Below the pieces are notes generated by a model that saw only the letters and a list, made by a program, of their open reading frames with translations, was not told the DNA's origin and did not search any database. From the NCBI RefSeq assembly GCF_014279975.1, contig NZ_CP047936.1, forward strand, positions 1,116,001 to 1,180,000: a DNA stretch of 64,000 nucleotides, read 5' to 3'. This document shows, piece after piece, positions 1 through 9,506 of the stretch; the stretch's first letter is position 1, and every line of letters starts with the position of its first letter. This stretch comes from Synechococcus sp. BIOS-U3-1. Its GTDB lineage: Bacteria; Cyanobacteriota; Cyanobacteriia; PCC-6307; Cyanobiaceae. The translations under genes were made by a program, and so were the position numbers.

Positions 1-549
1 CTGGTGGAACCCGGTCTGCGTCATGTGGTGAAGCTTGGGTTCAAGCGCATCATCGTGTTCCCTTATTTTCTGTTCTCAGGGGTATTGGTCAGCCGCATCC
101 GTCAACACACAGAGCGGGTTGCGGAGGATCATCCGGACGTTGATTTTGTGAATGCGTCCTATCTGGGAGATCACAGTTTCGTGTTGGACACGTTTCTTGA
201 GCGGGTTCAGGAGGTAATGGGCGGAGAAGCAGCAATGAACTGCTCTCTTTGTAAGTACAGGGCTCAGGTGCTGGGCTTTGAGCAGGAAGTGGGGCTTGAC
301 CAGTCAAGCCACCATCACCACGTTGAAGGGCTGACTGAAGCCTGTGCACTCTGCGAACGCGAATGCACGGGTGTTTGTCAACCCGATGGCATCCCGATTC
401 CGGTTGGCGCTGGGCACCATCACGATCATGACCACTCCCATGACCACTCCCATGACCACTCTCATGATCATGGACATCATCCGTATCCACACGCCGATCA
501 TCCCCTTGGGCCGACGAGCCTGCGTCGCGTTACACCACAGCAGGACTAG
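1..549 (+). CDS. cbiX: Sirohydrochlorin cobaltochelatase CbiX-type, C-terminal part (5' end outside window)
   Basis: The reading frame is open from base 1, so the N-terminal part is missing. CbiX-type chelatases insert Co2+ (or Fe2+/Ni2+) into sirohydrochlorin for B12 or siroheme synthesis. The retained part has the family motif PYFLFSGVLV, then MNCSLC, which fits the MXCXXC iron-sulfur motif described for long CbiX proteins, and HHHH. A second cysteine group follows (CALCERECTGVC), then a tail built of repeated HDHS units ending HADHPLGP. The His-rich tail suggests metal storage or delivery; this is family knowledge plus inference. The gene is convergent with the GMC oxidoreductase downstream. 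Whether the metal is cobalt or iron cannot be read from the sequence. Confidence 0.85.
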   Translation: MVEPGLRHVVKLGFKRIIVFPYFLFSGVLVSRIRQHTERVAEDHPDVDFVNASYLGDHSFVLDTFLERVQEVMGGEAAMNCSLCKYRAQVLGFEQEVGLDQSSHHHHVEGLTEACALCERECTGVCQPDGIPIPVGAGHHHDHDHSHDHSHDHSHDHGHHPYPHADHPLGPTSLRRVTPQQD

Positions 550-609
550 CGGGCTCAAGACCGGGCGCCATGGGCTCTCTCGATGACTTGTTCATTAGCA
601 CCACGGCCA

Positions 610-655
610 AACAGCAGCCAGGCTTAACAGCAGCCAGGCTTAACAGCAGCCAGGC
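610..655. repeat. 16-bp tandem repeat, about 2.9 copies, at the 3' end of the GMC oxidoreductase gene
   Basis: The unit AACAGCAGCCAGGCTT occurs at 610-625 and 626-641, with 14 bases of a third copy at 642-655. The unit length is not a multiple of three, so the copies read in different frames. The stop codon of the minus-strand oxidoreductase gene lies inside the repeat. Confidence 0.9.
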
Positions 656-2279
656 ATGCTCTGCGGGTGATGGCCATCATGGTGAGCGTCGGGCTCTGCC
701 ATCCGGAACTGGGCCAACAGGCTCCATCCACCACCAGCACATTGGGACAGCGCCAGAGCCGGTTCCAGCGATCGACGACGCTGTTGTCTTCGCTGCTTCC
801 CATGGGCGCACCTCCGACTTCATGGATGTAGTAACCGGGAGGTGGAGCGTCCTCCTGGGCAGAAAGGGCTTTGGCGACGATCGGTTTCACCAGCGGAAGG
901 TGCACTTGGTCTGCAAGGGATGTTGTGACACCGCCGCCGACGTTGATGCAGTCCTCGATCGTGCCTTGCATGTGCTGCACCATGGCTTGCTCATTCGCTC
1001 TCCATTGGCAGCTGATATGGGGCATCGGTACATCTAGTGGGTCGCAGCGTTGCGAGAGGCACACCTGATTCCTTGCATCGGAGAGCACCTCTCCGTGGCC
1101 GATCAAAAAGCCAAGCCGACGATCTGGATTGCGTTTAAGCCACCACGGCGGGTCAAATCGGTTGATGCCCCCCCAGATCCCATAGCCGCGCAGGAACGGA
1201 CGTCCGGCGCAGGTTTCTGGAGTATTGCCGAAGGGCAGGAAGAAGCTGCCTGCTCCTGACAGCGTGCTGGACGGATCGGATTGCTGCGTTGCTCCACGTC
1301 CGGTTTCACTGGGAACGGTGAAGAAACGACAGCAGGACACGTGGTCCATCAGCCCCTTCCCTAGCTGGCCGGAGGGATCACTGAACCCCATGGATTGGGC
1401 TTGTTGTTCTGACTGCAACAGCAGACGCACTGTCGCGATCGTTGAAGCGCAGATCACCACAAGGTTGCAGTCCAGTCGCTGACGTTCTCCACTGCTGCGG
1501 TTCACCACCACCACAGAACGGGCGCGCTCCTGTGCGGGATCGATCTCCAGGCATTCCGCCATCGAGTTGCTCAGAATGTCTACGCGACCCGTAGCCAAAG
1601 CACGCTGAAGGCTGGAGCCGTTGCTGCTTGATTTCGGCCAGTTCGAGGTCTGCTGGCGTTGGTGGGCCTCAAAGCCCCGCGAGTGGATAAAGGGGAGACC
1701 GCGTTCCTTGGTCAGCAGCTCACGGAATCGCTCCTCTTCAGGCATGAATGGCAAAGCCGATGCCATCTGTCCATCAGGGAGCTGCTTAAGTCCATCTCGC
1801 GCACCACGGACTTCAAACAGCTGCTCGAGCGCGGTGTAGTGAGGATCGAGATCGGCGTGAGTGATGGGCCAGTTTTGGCCATATCCGTCATGATCCGCGC
1901 CTTTGAATTCATAGTCCGAAAGCCGCAGGGTGATCCCGCCCCATGTGAGGCTCCGGCCGCCAACCTGACGGCCCTGGGTCCATAGAAAGGGTTGATCGTC
2001 TGGTGTGCTGTATGGGTACTGACGTTCGTCCGCATAGAGGGCGGGGTTCTGTTTCCAGTAGCCAGGGTGCTGCACCTGCCGCCGGTGGCGGCCGCTGATC
2101 AGCCCTTCGGCCCGCCTGAAACTGTTGCCAGGCTCGCTCCCCAGGGCCTCCGAGGCAGATCGATCAGGACCCGCTTCCACGACCAGAACGTGGAGTCCTG
2201 CTTCTGCAAGTGTCATCGCGGCCACGCCGCCTGTTGCTCCCGACCCGATCACAATCGCTTCAAAGGGATTCAAGGACAC
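624..2279 (-). CDS. GMC-family FAD-dependent oxidoreductase
   Basis: Glucose-methanol-choline family flavoenzyme that oxidises an alcohol or sugar-type substrate; the substrate is unknown. It has an N-terminal dinucleotide fold (VIGSGATGG), the GGRSLTWGG flavin motif about 100 residues in, and a C-terminal GMC_oxred_C region with HEVGGAPMG and DGACWPSSG. Start: the open frame extends to 2492 but overlaps the divergent mscS gene. I chose the GTG at 2279, directly before the FAD-binding strand; an ATG at 2337 (MDIGPRG) preceded by GGAGG is the alternative. The C-terminal nine codons and the stop lie in a 16-bp tandem repeat. The product is about 551 aa, normal for the family. Confidence 0.85.
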   Translation of the reverse strand: MSLNPFEAIVIGSGATGGVAAMTLAEAGLHVLVVEAGPDRSASEALGSEPGNSFRRAEGLISGRHRRQVQHPGYWKQNPALYADERQYPYSTPDDQPFLWTQGRQVGGRSLTWGGITLRLSDYEFKGADHDGYGQNWPITHADLDPHYTALEQLFEVRGARDGLKQLPDGQMASALPFMPEEERFRELLTKERGLPFIHSRGFEAHQRQQTSNWPKSSSNGSSLQRALATGRVDILSNSMAECLEIDPAQERARSVVVVNRSSGERQRLDCNLVVICASTIATVRLLLQSEQQAQSMGFSDPSGQLGKGLMDHVSCCRFFTVPSETGRGATQQSDPSSTLSGAGSFFLPFGNTPETCAGRPFLRGYGIWGGINRFDPPWWLKRNPDRRLGFLIGHGEVLSDARNQVCLSQRCDPLDVPMPHISCQWRANEQAMVQHMQGTIEDCINVGGGVTTSLADQVHLPLVKPIVAKALSAQEDAPPPGYYIHEVGGAPMGSSEDNSVVDRWNRLWRCPNVLVVDGACWPSSGWQSPTLTMMAITRRACLAAVKPGCC

Positions 2280-2331
2280 GGCATGACGATGACCAACAGA
2301 TAGTTTCCGATGAGCGCTGCCTCTAGGGCCA

Positions 2332-3354
2332 ATGTCCATTCCTCCTTTTTTGGTTTTGGCCCTGGCACGCTGGCTCGGAGGTTGTTTGGCAGTGCTGCTG
2401 CTCACGCGTCTGCTGCGCGCAGTACTGCTGTATCTGGCGAGTAGTCGCCAGCACAGCACAACTGAATTTGTTGTGCGCCTGTTCACCAGCACGCTGTTGC
2501 CGATCGGTTGGCTGGCGGTGCTCGTGTGGGGGTGGGATGCCCTTCCGATGGCAGGTTTGGCGGATCAGGCCATTTACGCCGTGTCACGGCTCATGGCGGT
2601 TGTGCTGATCGCCAGGCTGATCAATCGCGTGTTTTTGCGTCTGGCAGATGGTGCCCTCAGACGAATGGAACATCCCGTGATCACCCCCGAGATGCTTGTC
2701 GGATTTTCGCCAATGCTGCGAACAGTGGTTTGGTTGTTCGCCCTTCTGATCTATCTGCAAAATGAGGGGCTGGAGCTTGGGGCGATTTTCGCGGCTCTGG
2801 CCGGAGCGGGTATCGGGCTTGGTTTGGCACTTCAGAGGCCAGTAGAGAACTTCACCGACTACCTGACCGTTCTTCTGGATCAACCCTTTTCGGTGGGGCA
2901 GAAGATCCGAGTCGGTGATGTTGTGGGGCGTGTTGAACAGGTAGGGGTGCGCTCAACCTCTATTCGCAGCCTGAATGGACAGAGAACGGTCATGAGCAAT
3001 GGCGATTTGCTCAATGCCACCATTGAAAATCTCACCGACTTGCCACGTCGAAGGATTGTGCAGGTGATTGGCGTCACTTATGACACTTCAGCGGATCAGA
3101 TGGAGATGATCCCTGAGCTGATTCGATCAGTTGTTGAATCAGTTGAAGATGCTCAATTTGGACGGGCGCATTTCATCAGCTATGGAGATTTCTCGCTCAA
3201 TGTTGAGTATGTGTTTTTTGTTCCAGATGGGGACTTTGACCATTCACTTGACCTGAGACATCGAGTCAATCTGAAGCTGATGCGTTGCTTTGAAGATAAA
3301 GGTATTGAATTCGCCTTCCCAACGCAGACCTTGCACTTGAAGCGAACCGATTAA
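2332..3354 (+). CDS. mscS: MscS-family mechanosensitive ion channel
   Basis: Small-conductance mechanosensitive channel homologue, 340 aa, which would release solutes on hypo-osmotic shock. There are three or four N-terminal hydrophobic segments (about 1-25, 45-65, 75-95, 125-145). The pore-lining helix is glycine/alanine rich (ALAGAGIGLGLALQ). It is followed by the beta domain (VENFTDYLTVLLDQPFSVGQ, then RVGDVVGRVE) and the alpha/beta C-terminal domain. Length and motif order fit MscS. It is transcribed divergently from the GMC oxidoreductase with about 50 bp between the chosen starts, and ends at a strong terminator. No ribosome binding site is obvious before the ATG. Confidence 0.9.
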   Translation: MSIPPFLVLALARWLGGCLAVLLLTRLLRAVLLYLASSRQHSTTEFVVRLFTSTLLPIGWLAVLVWGWDALPMAGLADQAIYAVSRLMAVVLIARLINRVFLRLADGALRRMEHPVITPEMLVGFSPMLRTVVWLFALLIYLQNEGLELGAIFAALAGAGIGLGLALQRPVENFTDYLTVLLDQPFSVGQKIRVGDVVGRVEQVGVRSTSIRSLNGQRTVMSNGDLLNATIENLTDLPRRRIVQVIGVTYDTSADQMEMIPELIRSVVESVEDAQFGRAHFISYGDFSLNVEYVFFVPDGDFDHSLDLRHRVNLKLMRCFEDKGIEFAFPTQTLHLKRTD

Positions 3355-3376
3355 AACAATCCAATTTTGAAGCAAT

Positions 3377-3406
3377 AAAAAAGCCCCATCAAAGTGGGGC
3401 TTTTTT
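3377..3406. terminator. Bidirectional intrinsic terminator between mscS and tRNA-fMet
   Basis: A perfect 12-bp stem (AAAAAAGCCCCA / TGGGGCTTTTTT) has a 6-nt loop and T-runs on both strands. It lies 23 bp after the mscS stop and 4 bp from the tRNA 3' end on the opposite strand, so it can serve both. Confidence 0.92.
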
Positions 3407-3409
3407 ATT

Positions 3410-3486
<77 letters not shown>

Positions 3487-3537
3487 GTGACTCAATCACT
3501 ATACAACTTGGTGTTCAAAGGCACCACTCAATTGTGG

Positions 3538-4512
3538 TCAGGAGGTTCGCAGTTCACCTTCCACCACAAGGTGAACGCCTGGGTTGAGGATCAGCAGCTG
3601 TTCCTCCAGTTCCTTCAGTCCGCTTGGCGTGATCCAGTCGAGCTGACGCAGCAGATGAAGAGCCACAGCCTGTTTGGCCCGTCTTGCTCCGTCTTCTACT
3701 TTGATGGCGACGCCAAGTCCCTCACCAGTTCTGCTCAGGCATTGAACGCCCTCTGCGCCTCCCTTGCTGATCACCTGGCGATGCGAGCGTCGCATCAATT
3801 CCGTGTCGAATCGTCCCTCCCCTGCCACCAGTTCAGGATGAGCCAGCATCGCCCTGCTGATCTGTTCCAGTTCTGCATGGGCAGAAGATCCGAGATGAGC
3901 AAACAACAGAGCCATCTGGTCGAGCTGAAGGCGCATTGTTGGAGCGCCGCAGTCATCCCGTTCAGCGACCAGTTCATCAGGGGGCAGACCGAGTAATTCC
4001 GCCACACGTCGTGAGATTTCCTGCTGTAGAGGATGGTCTCCCTGAAGGTAGTTTTCAGTGGGCCATCCCATCTTTCGGGCGGTGATCAGAAACGCGGCAT
4101 GCTTGCCGGAGCAATTGTGTTCAAGAGGGCTGGAACGATCATTAGGGATGGGGCACTGAAGATCGTCGCTTGCCAGTTCAGCGTTCCAGAGCATTCGGAA
4201 CGCTTCACGTGCATGGCTAGGAGTGCCCGAGTGCGATCCACAGCTGATGGCGATGCCGCGCTCACCGCAGCTGTAGGTCTCGGATGCTCCGCTGCTGATC
4301 AATGGCAGGGCCTGAAAGGGTTTCAGCGCTGAGCGGATGAAGGTTTCGAAGTCCGGTTGCCCTGCTTTCATCAGCACCCGACCTCGGCTGTCGCAGACAA
4401 CCGCATGCACTTTGTGGGTGGATTCGATTGAAGACCCACGCCGTAGCTGGACTTCCAGGGGTGGAGTATTCAAGGAGCGCGCCGAGCCGCGGTAACCCGA
4501 TGGGATCGACAT
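3538..4512 (-). CDS. Asparaginase (thermolabile/plant-unrelated type II family, PF06089)
   Basis: Predicted L-asparaginase converting asparagine to aspartate and ammonia. The 324-aa product has the hallmarks of the Rhizobium-type asparaginase II family: VQLRRGSSIESTHKVH near the N-terminus, IRSALKPFQALPL, SCGSHSGTP, HNCSGKHAAFL and ERDDCGAPT. The conserved serine, lysine and cysteine positions are all retained. It is the last gene of a minus-strand cluster with CGLD27, rsfS and DUF3318; the ATG is 19 bp downstream of the CGLD27 stop. The order rsfS-CGLD27-asparaginase is, from memory, common in cyanobacteria, though no functional link is established. Confidence 0.85.
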   Translation of the reverse strand: MSIPSGYRGSARSLNTPPLEVQLRRGSSIESTHKVHAVVCDSRGRVLMKAGQPDFETFIRSALKPFQALPLISSGASETYSCGERGIAISCGSHSGTPSHAREAFRMLWNAELASDDLQCPIPNDRSSPLEHNCSGKHAAFLITARKMGWPTENYLQGDHPLQQEISRRVAELLGLPPDELVAERDDCGAPTMRLQLDQMALLFAHLGSSAHAELEQISRAMLAHPELVAGEGRFDTELMRRSHRQVISKGGAEGVQCLSRTGEGLGVAIKVEDGARRAKQAVALHLLRQLDWITPSGLKELEEQLLILNPGVHLVVEGELRTS

Positions 4513-4531
4513 GCCCTGATGTTTCTAAGGT

Positions 4532-5026
4532 TCAGAGAGCCTGACAGATGCTTGCTCCACCAAGCATCAGACCTGTCACTAGGGCCATGGCTCTCCCTAG
4601 CCGGCCGAGGATGGGCCTCACTTCATGTTGAGCCAGAAGTAAGTCACGCTCTCGCCAGGACACCGGTTTTTCCCAGACCTGACCGTCGTACCAACCTGAT
4701 TCCTCGTATTCCACCTTCTCTGAAAGCAGACGTTTGTGCACGTAGGTCCAGCCCAGCCACTGTCGAATTAACAACAGCATCGGCATCACCAGTGCTGCAA
4801 CACCTCCTGCCAGCAGCAACCGCACTGGATCGTGGCGCAACGTCCAGCTTCCACTGGCCACCAGCACGGTGATCGGTGAAATCAGCACCCAGCTGATCAG
4901 CAAGGCCCGGTCAAGAGACACTTGTGCCGTACAGGGCCAAGCAAAAAACCAAGATCGGCTGAATTGAGCAAATTCCTCCTGAGGTCTCTGCTCAGGGGGA
5001 ACAGGGCAGGAGATGCTCGAGGGCAT
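4532..5026 (-). CDS. CGLD27 (DUF1230) family membrane protein
   Basis: A 164-aa protein of the family conserved in cyanobacteria and plastids (Chlamydomonas CGLD27). It has the N-terminal CPVPPEQRP element, two transmembrane segments (about 40-58 and 70-88) and the signature YEESGWYDGQVW in the soluble C-terminal half. A third hydrophobic segment ends the protein. CGLD27 has been linked to iron-deficiency responses in plants/algae; a precise biochemical role is not known. It sits between rsfS (13 bp upstream) and asparaginase. Confidence 0.85.
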   Translation of the reverse strand: MPSSISCPVPPEQRPQEEFAQFSRSWFFAWPCTAQVSLDRALLISWVLISPITVLVASGSWTLRHDPVRLLLAGGVAALVMPMLLLIRQWLGWTYVHKRLLSEKVEYEESGWYDGQVWEKPVSWRERDLLLAQHEVRPILGRLGRAMALVTGLMLGGASICQAL

Positions 5027-5039
5027 GCAGGGCCGCCTG

Positions 5040-5411
5040 TTAATCGTCTGATGATTTGGAGGTTAGGTAGGGACGACTCTCCCCGTGACTCCAAAATGCT
5101 TCAAGGTCGTAGTAACTCCTTTCCCCGGGTTGGAGCACGTGCACGATAAGTTCGCCGTAATCCAGCAAGGCCCAGCGTCCCTCGTTCACGCCCTCTTTGC
5201 GCAGGGGAAGTCTCTGAACTTCATCCTCAATCCGATCCTCGACGGATCGTGCAATAGCCCTGACCTGAACATCGCTTTGTCCACCAGCGATCACCATCCA
5301 GTCGGCCAGACTGGAGACCTCATCGACGCGGATGAGCTGGATGTCCACCGCCTTACGGTCATCGCAGGCATCGGCTGCGAGTTCCGCAAACTGTTCACTA
5401 TCCATAGACAT
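5040..5411 (-). CDS. rsfS: Ribosome silencing factor RsfS (Iojap family)
   Basis: RsfS binds ribosomal protein uL14 and blocks subunit joining during starvation. The product (about 122-123 aa) carries the family core: DIQLIRVDEVSSLADW, SDVQVRAIA, EGRWALLDYGELIVHVL, and the terminal ERSYYDLEAFW. Start: the frame is open to 5477, but family proteins begin shortly before the AADACDDRKA stretch, so ATG 5411 (or 5405) is chosen. This overlaps the 3' end of the upstream DUF3318 gene by 8-14 nt, suggesting translational coupling. Confidence 0.92.
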   Translation of the reverse strand: MSMDSEQFAELAADACDDRKAVDIQLIRVDEVSSLADWMVIAGGQSDVQVRAIARSVEDRIEDEVQRLPLRKEGVNEGRWALLDYGELIVHVLQPGERSYYDLEAFWSHGESRPYLTSKSSDD

Positions 5412-6033
5412 TCTCGCTGGTGACGGATTGACGTGAACCTTGCTGTTGCGCCATTTCAGCGCGAGCTTTCCCCGCACTCTTGCGCAACGCCTCCAGTCGG
5501 TCTTCGTAAAAACTGCGTTTTTTCTTCTTTCTGGTTTTCTCGACGAGCTCCTTCAGTGCGCCTCCCAGACTTTTGTAAGCGTTTGGGACGCTGTAGCCAA
5601 ATCGACAGGCCAGATCGATAGCCCGCTCATCAGCCGAGATGGCATCGCGAAGCCGTTTTTCTGCGTTGTTCTTGAGATAGAGGCGGTAGCCAGCGAATCC
5701 AGACAAACCTAGAGCCATGAACAAGAGCAGACCGTCTTGCACCCAGAGCTCACCGATGGCCCCGCCCAGACCGATCGCAAGTGCTGCCATCTCCCAGCCA
5801 TCGCGTGGAATGGTGTCGTTCTGAATCCTGCCCACTTCGTGCCAGAACAGCAGGTTGCGGTGGTCGAGGGCCAGGTCGTCCCAAGCGTCGAGATCAACCT
5901 GAATCTCAACCTCATCCCTGCCGATCTCTTCAAGAGTGATCAAAGCCGGCTCAACGGCAGCGGCTGCTTCGACGAACACCCAGCTCTGCATCTCTGGGGG
6001 AAGCAACCCTTTCAGACGCTGGAGCTCACTCAT
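5398..6033 (-). CDS. DUF3318 family protein
   Basis: A 211-aa cyanobacteria-specific protein of unknown function. It starts with a soluble acidic domain (MSELQRLKGLLPPEMQ). A DLAWDDL-like region then leads to the conserved RNLLFWHEVGRIQNDTIP. Two adjacent hydrophobic segments follow (about 82-98 and 101-118), then a basic C-terminus with KKKKRSFYEDRLEALRKSA. It is the first gene of the rsfS-CGLD27-asparaginase cluster and is divergent from carB, so the 120-bp gap to 6157 should hold both promoters. Confidence 0.75.
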   Translation of the reverse strand: MSELQRLKGLLPPEMQSWVFVEAAAAVEPALITLEEIGRDEVEIQVDLDAWDDLALDHRNLLFWHEVGRIQNDTIPRDGWEMAALAIGLGGAIGELWVQDGLLLFMALGLSGFAGYRLYLKNNAEKRLRDAISADERAIDLACRFGYSVPNAYKSLGGALKELVEKTRKKKKRSFYEDRLEALRKSAGKARAEMAQQQGSRQSVTSENVYG

Positions 6034-6156
6034 GACTGTCGATTGTTCTCCTGACCCCTAACGCTAGCGACTGCCCGGCACCTCCCGCTGAACAGATGCA
6101 TGTGGACATGGGGCTGCGTGGGAGACTCGAATTGTTTGGCTGCTGAGAGAACGCCC

Positions 6157-9100
6157 ATGCCCCGGCGGAATGATCTTCGTCGCATTCTTCTGCTGGGTTC
6201 AGGGCCGATCGTGATCGGCCAGGCTTGTGAGTTCGATTACTCAGGAACTCAAGCCTGCAAAGCACTTCGTGCCGAGGGGTTTGAGGTCGTTCTGGTGAAT
6301 TCCAATCCAGCTTCGATCATGACCGATCCGGATATGGCGGATCGCACCTACGTCGAACCGCTCACCCCAGAGGTGGTCGCAAGGGTGATCGAACAGGAGC
6401 GACCCGATGCCCTGCTTCCCACGATGGGAGGTCAGACCGCTCTCAATTTGGCAGTCACCCTGGCTGAAAACGGCATCCTGGAGAAATTCGGGGTCGAGCT
6501 GATCGGTGCCGATCTTCAGGCCATCCGAAAAGCGGAGGATCGACTGCTGTTCAAGCAAGCGATGGAGCGGATCGGTGTGAAGGTCTGTCCTTCTGGCATC
6601 GCTTCATCGCTGGAGGAGTCGGAGGCTGTCGGCGCTGCTATCGGCACCTATCCGAGAATCATCCGACCCGCCTTCACCTTGGGTGGAAGCGGAGGTGGCA
6701 TTGCCTACAACCCAGAGGAATACGCAGCGATCTGCAAAACCGGCCTCGATGCCAGTCCCGTCTCTCAGATCCTGATCGAGCAGTCACTTCTGGGTTGGAA
6801 GGAATTCGAACTCGAGGTGATGCGTGATCTCGCCGACAACGTTGTGATTGTCTGCAGCATCGAAAACCTCGATCCCATGGGTGTTCACACCGGTGATTCG
6901 ATCACGGTGGCTCCAGCCCAGACCCTCACGGATCGTGAATACCAGCGACTAAGAGATCAGTCGATCGCCATCATCCGTGAGATCGGTGTGGCCACAGGTG
7001 GCAGCAACATCCAGTTCGCGATCAACCCCGCCGATGGCGAGGTGGTGGTCATCGAGATGAATCCCCGCGTCAGCCGATCGTCGGCTCTAGCCAGCAAGGC
7101 CACCGGATTCCCCATTGCCAAAATCGCTGCGCGTCTCGCTGTTGGTTACACCCTCGACGAGATTCTCAACGACATCACAGGTAAGACGCCTGCCTGCTTT
7201 GAACCGACGATTGATTACGTCGTCACAAAGGTTCCTCGTTTCGCCTTTGAAAAATTCAGGGGTTCGCCTGCGGTGCTCACCACGGCAATGAAGTCGGTTG
7301 GTGAAGCCATGGCTATCGGGCGCTGTTTCGAGGAGTCGTTCCAGAAGGCTTTGCGATCCTTGGAAACCGGCCTGGCCGGCTGGGGTGGTGATCGCACCGA
7401 GCCCGAGCTCACGGCTGCTGAACTTGACCGGTCTCTGCGGACGCCCTCACCGGAAAGAATCCTCACGGTGCGTTCCGCCATGGTGGCGGGACGCACGGAT
7501 GAGCAGATTCACAATCTCAGCCGTATCGACCCGTGGTTCCTGGCCAAGCTGCGTGTCCTCATCAACACTGAAATTGAACTGTTGAACGATCGGCAGTTGT
7601 CGGAGATCAGCTCCGCGGACTTCCTCAGGCTGAAGCAGCTCGGCTACTCCGATCGTCAGATCGCCTGGTTCACAGGCTCGGATCACTTAAATGTGCGCGA
7701 AGCGCGACTCAAGCTTGGCGTGCGTCCCGTGTTTAAGACGGTGGACACCTGTGCAGCCGAATTTGCATCGACCACTCCTTACCACTACTCAACCTATGAA
7801 CGTCCGCTGTCTCGACTGGATGCAACGGGGACATTGACGGTTCAGCCCCCGGCGACAGAAGTGTCGGAGGACAACAGACGCAAGCTGATGATCCTTGGTG
7901 GCGGTCCCAATCGCATTGGCCAAGGCATCGAATTCGATTACTGCTGTTGCCACGCCTCGTTTTCTGCACAGGATCGAGGCTTCGCCACGGTGATGCTCAA
8001 CAGCAATCCCGAAACGGTCTCTACCGACTACGACAGCAGTGATCGTCTGTATTTCGAACCTCTCACCTTTGAGGATGTTCTCAATGTGATCGAGGCAGAA
8101 CGCCCTGAAGGCGTGATTGTTCAGTTCGGCGGGCAAACGCCGCTCAAGCTGGCGATGCCTCTGCTGCGTTGGTTGAACTCGCCGGCAGGTCAGGCCACGG
8201 GCACCCGCATCTGGGGTACCTCACCGGAATCGATTGATCGAGCGGAGGACCGTGAGCAGTTCGAAGCGATCCTGCGTGAACTTGACATCCGCCAACCACG
8301 CAACGGCCTTGCCCGGACCGAGCAAGAAGCACGCGCTGTTGCAGACACCGTTGGGTATCCGGTAGTGGTGCGTCCTTCTTATGTGCTCGGTGGTCGGGCC
8401 ATGGAGGTCGTTCACGACGAGTCGGAGCTCAATCGCTACATGACTGATGCGGTACAGGTGGAGCCTGATCATCCGGTGCTCATTGATCAATACCTGCAGA
8501 ACGCCGTTGAGGTGGATGTCGATGCGCTCTGCGATCGGGATGGTGTGGTGGTGATCGGTGGGCTGATGGAGCACATCGAACCTGCAGGGATTCACTCAGG
8601 TGATTCCGCCTGCTGTCTTCCGTCGGTCTCTCTCGGTGATGAAGCCCTTGCCACAATCCGCTCCTGGACCAAGGCCCTCGCCTTGCGCCTTCAGGTTCAG
8701 GGTCTGATCAATCTTCAATTCGCGGTTCAACGCACTGCTTCAGGAGAGGAGCGTGTGTTCATCATCGAAGCGAATCCGCGCGCCTCGCGGACGGTGCCTT
8801 TCGTCGCCAAGGCCACCGGTGTACCACTGGCAAGAATCGCCACTCGCCTAATGGCTGGCGAGACCCTCGCGGATATTGGTCTCAGCGAGGAACCCACTCC
8901 GCCGCTTCAGGCGGTGAAAGAGGCTGTTCTCCCCTTCCGGCGCTTCCCCGGTGCCGACACACTTCTGGGCCCAGAAATGCGTTCTACCGGAGAGGTGATG
9001 GGGTGGTCTACGCATTTTGGGATGGCTTACGCCAAAGCGGAGCTGGCCGCTGGAGAGGCCCTGCCAACGAAGGGCAACGTTTTCCTATCCACCCATGACC

Positions 9101-9465
9101 GGGACAAGTTTGCCCTCGTTCCTGTGGCTAGGCGTTTGCTCGATCTGGGCTTCTCGCTCACGGCCACTGCGGGCACCGCGGCTACCTTGAGTGAGGCCGG
9201 TCTTCAGGTGCAGTCAGTGCTGAAGGTCCATGAAGGACGTCCCAATATCGAGGATTTGATTCGCTCCGGCGCTGTGCAGCTCGTGATCAACACGCCGATC
9301 GGTCGACAAGCGGCCCATGACGATCGCTACTTGCGGCGTGCTGCGCTCGATTACTCCGTACCAACCCTCACTACGCTTGCCGGAGCACGTTCGGCTGTTC
9401 AAGGGATTGAGGCGCTGCAATCGCAGACGTTTGATATCCATGCCCTTCAGGATGTTCATCGATAG
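6157..9465 (+). CDS. carB: Carbamoyl-phosphate synthase large subunit
   Basis: Makes carbamoyl phosphate from bicarbonate, glutamine-derived ammonia and two ATP, for arginine and pyrimidine synthesis. The 1102-aa product has the duplicated structure expected. The first carboxyphosphate ATP-grasp half begins with [17 protein letters not shown]. The second half begins near residue 575 with [16 protein letters not shown]. Metal-binding [12 protein letters not shown] and [12 protein letters not shown] occur in the two halves. A C-terminal allosteric MGS-like domain starts around residue 970 ([13 protein letters not shown]). The ATG at 6157 fits family N-termini ([16 protein letters not shown]); the frame is open further upstream but shows no homology. 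The small subunit carA is not in the window. Confidence 0.97.
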   Translation: MPRRNDLRRILLLGSGPIVIGQACEFDYSGTQACKALRAEGFEVVLVNSNPASIMTDPDMADRTYVEPLTPEVVARVIEQERPDALLPTMGGQTALNLAVTLAENGILEKFGVELIGADLQAIRKAEDRLLFKQAMERIGVKVCPSGIASSLEESEAVGAAIGTYPRIIRPAFTLGGSGGGIAYNPEEYAAICKTGLDASPVSQILIEQSLLGWKEFELEVMRDLADNVVIVCSIENLDPMGVHTGDSITVAPAQTLTDREYQRLRDQSIAIIREIGVATGGSNIQFAINPADGEVVVIEMNPRVSRSSALASKATGFPIAKIAARLAVGYTLDEILNDITGKTPACFEPTIDYVVTKVPRFAFEKFRGSPAVLTTAMKSVGEAMAIGRCFEESFQKALRSLETGLAGWGGDRTEPELTAAELDRSLRTPSPERILTVRSAMVAGRTDEQIHNLSRIDPWFLAKLRVLINTEIELLNDRQLSEISSADFLRLKQLGYSDRQIAWFTGSDHLNVREARLKLGVRPVFKTVDTCAAEFASTTPYHYSTYERPLSRLDATGTLTVQPPATEVSEDNRRKLMILGGGPNRIGQGIEFDYCCCHASFSAQDRGFATVMLNSNPETVSTDYDSSDRLYFEPLTFEDVLNVIEAERPEGVIVQFGGQTPLKLAMPLLRWLNSPAGQATGTRIWGTSPESIDRAEDREQFEAILRELDIRQPRNGLARTEQEARAVADTVGYPVVVRPSYVLGGRAMEVVHDESELNRYMTDAVQVEPDHPVLIDQYLQNAVEVDVDALCDRDGVVVIGGLMEHIEPAGIHSGDSACCLPSVSLGDEALATIRSWTKALALRLQVQGLINLQFAVQRTASGEERVFIIEANPRASRTVPFVAKATGVPLARIATRLMAGETLADIGLSEEPTPPLQAVKEAVLPFRRFPGADTLLGPEMRSTGEVMGWSTHFGMAYAKAELAAGEALPTKGNVFLSTHDRDKFALVPVARRLLDLGFSLTATAGTAATLSEAGLQVQSVLKVHEGRPNIEDLIRSGAVQLVINTPIGRQAAHDDRYLRRAALDYSVPTLTTLAGARSAVQGIEALQSQTFDIHALQDVHR

Positions 9466-9506
9466 GTTCAGCCCCGGTAAGGTCGCCAGAGATTCGATCT
9501 CTTCAC

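Noticed and set aside
4-586. Overlapping frames in the His-tail region on both strands (for example 89-490 minus, 304-558 minus)
   Set aside because: They are shadows of the repeated CAT/GAC codons of the CbiX tail and have low-complexity translations.
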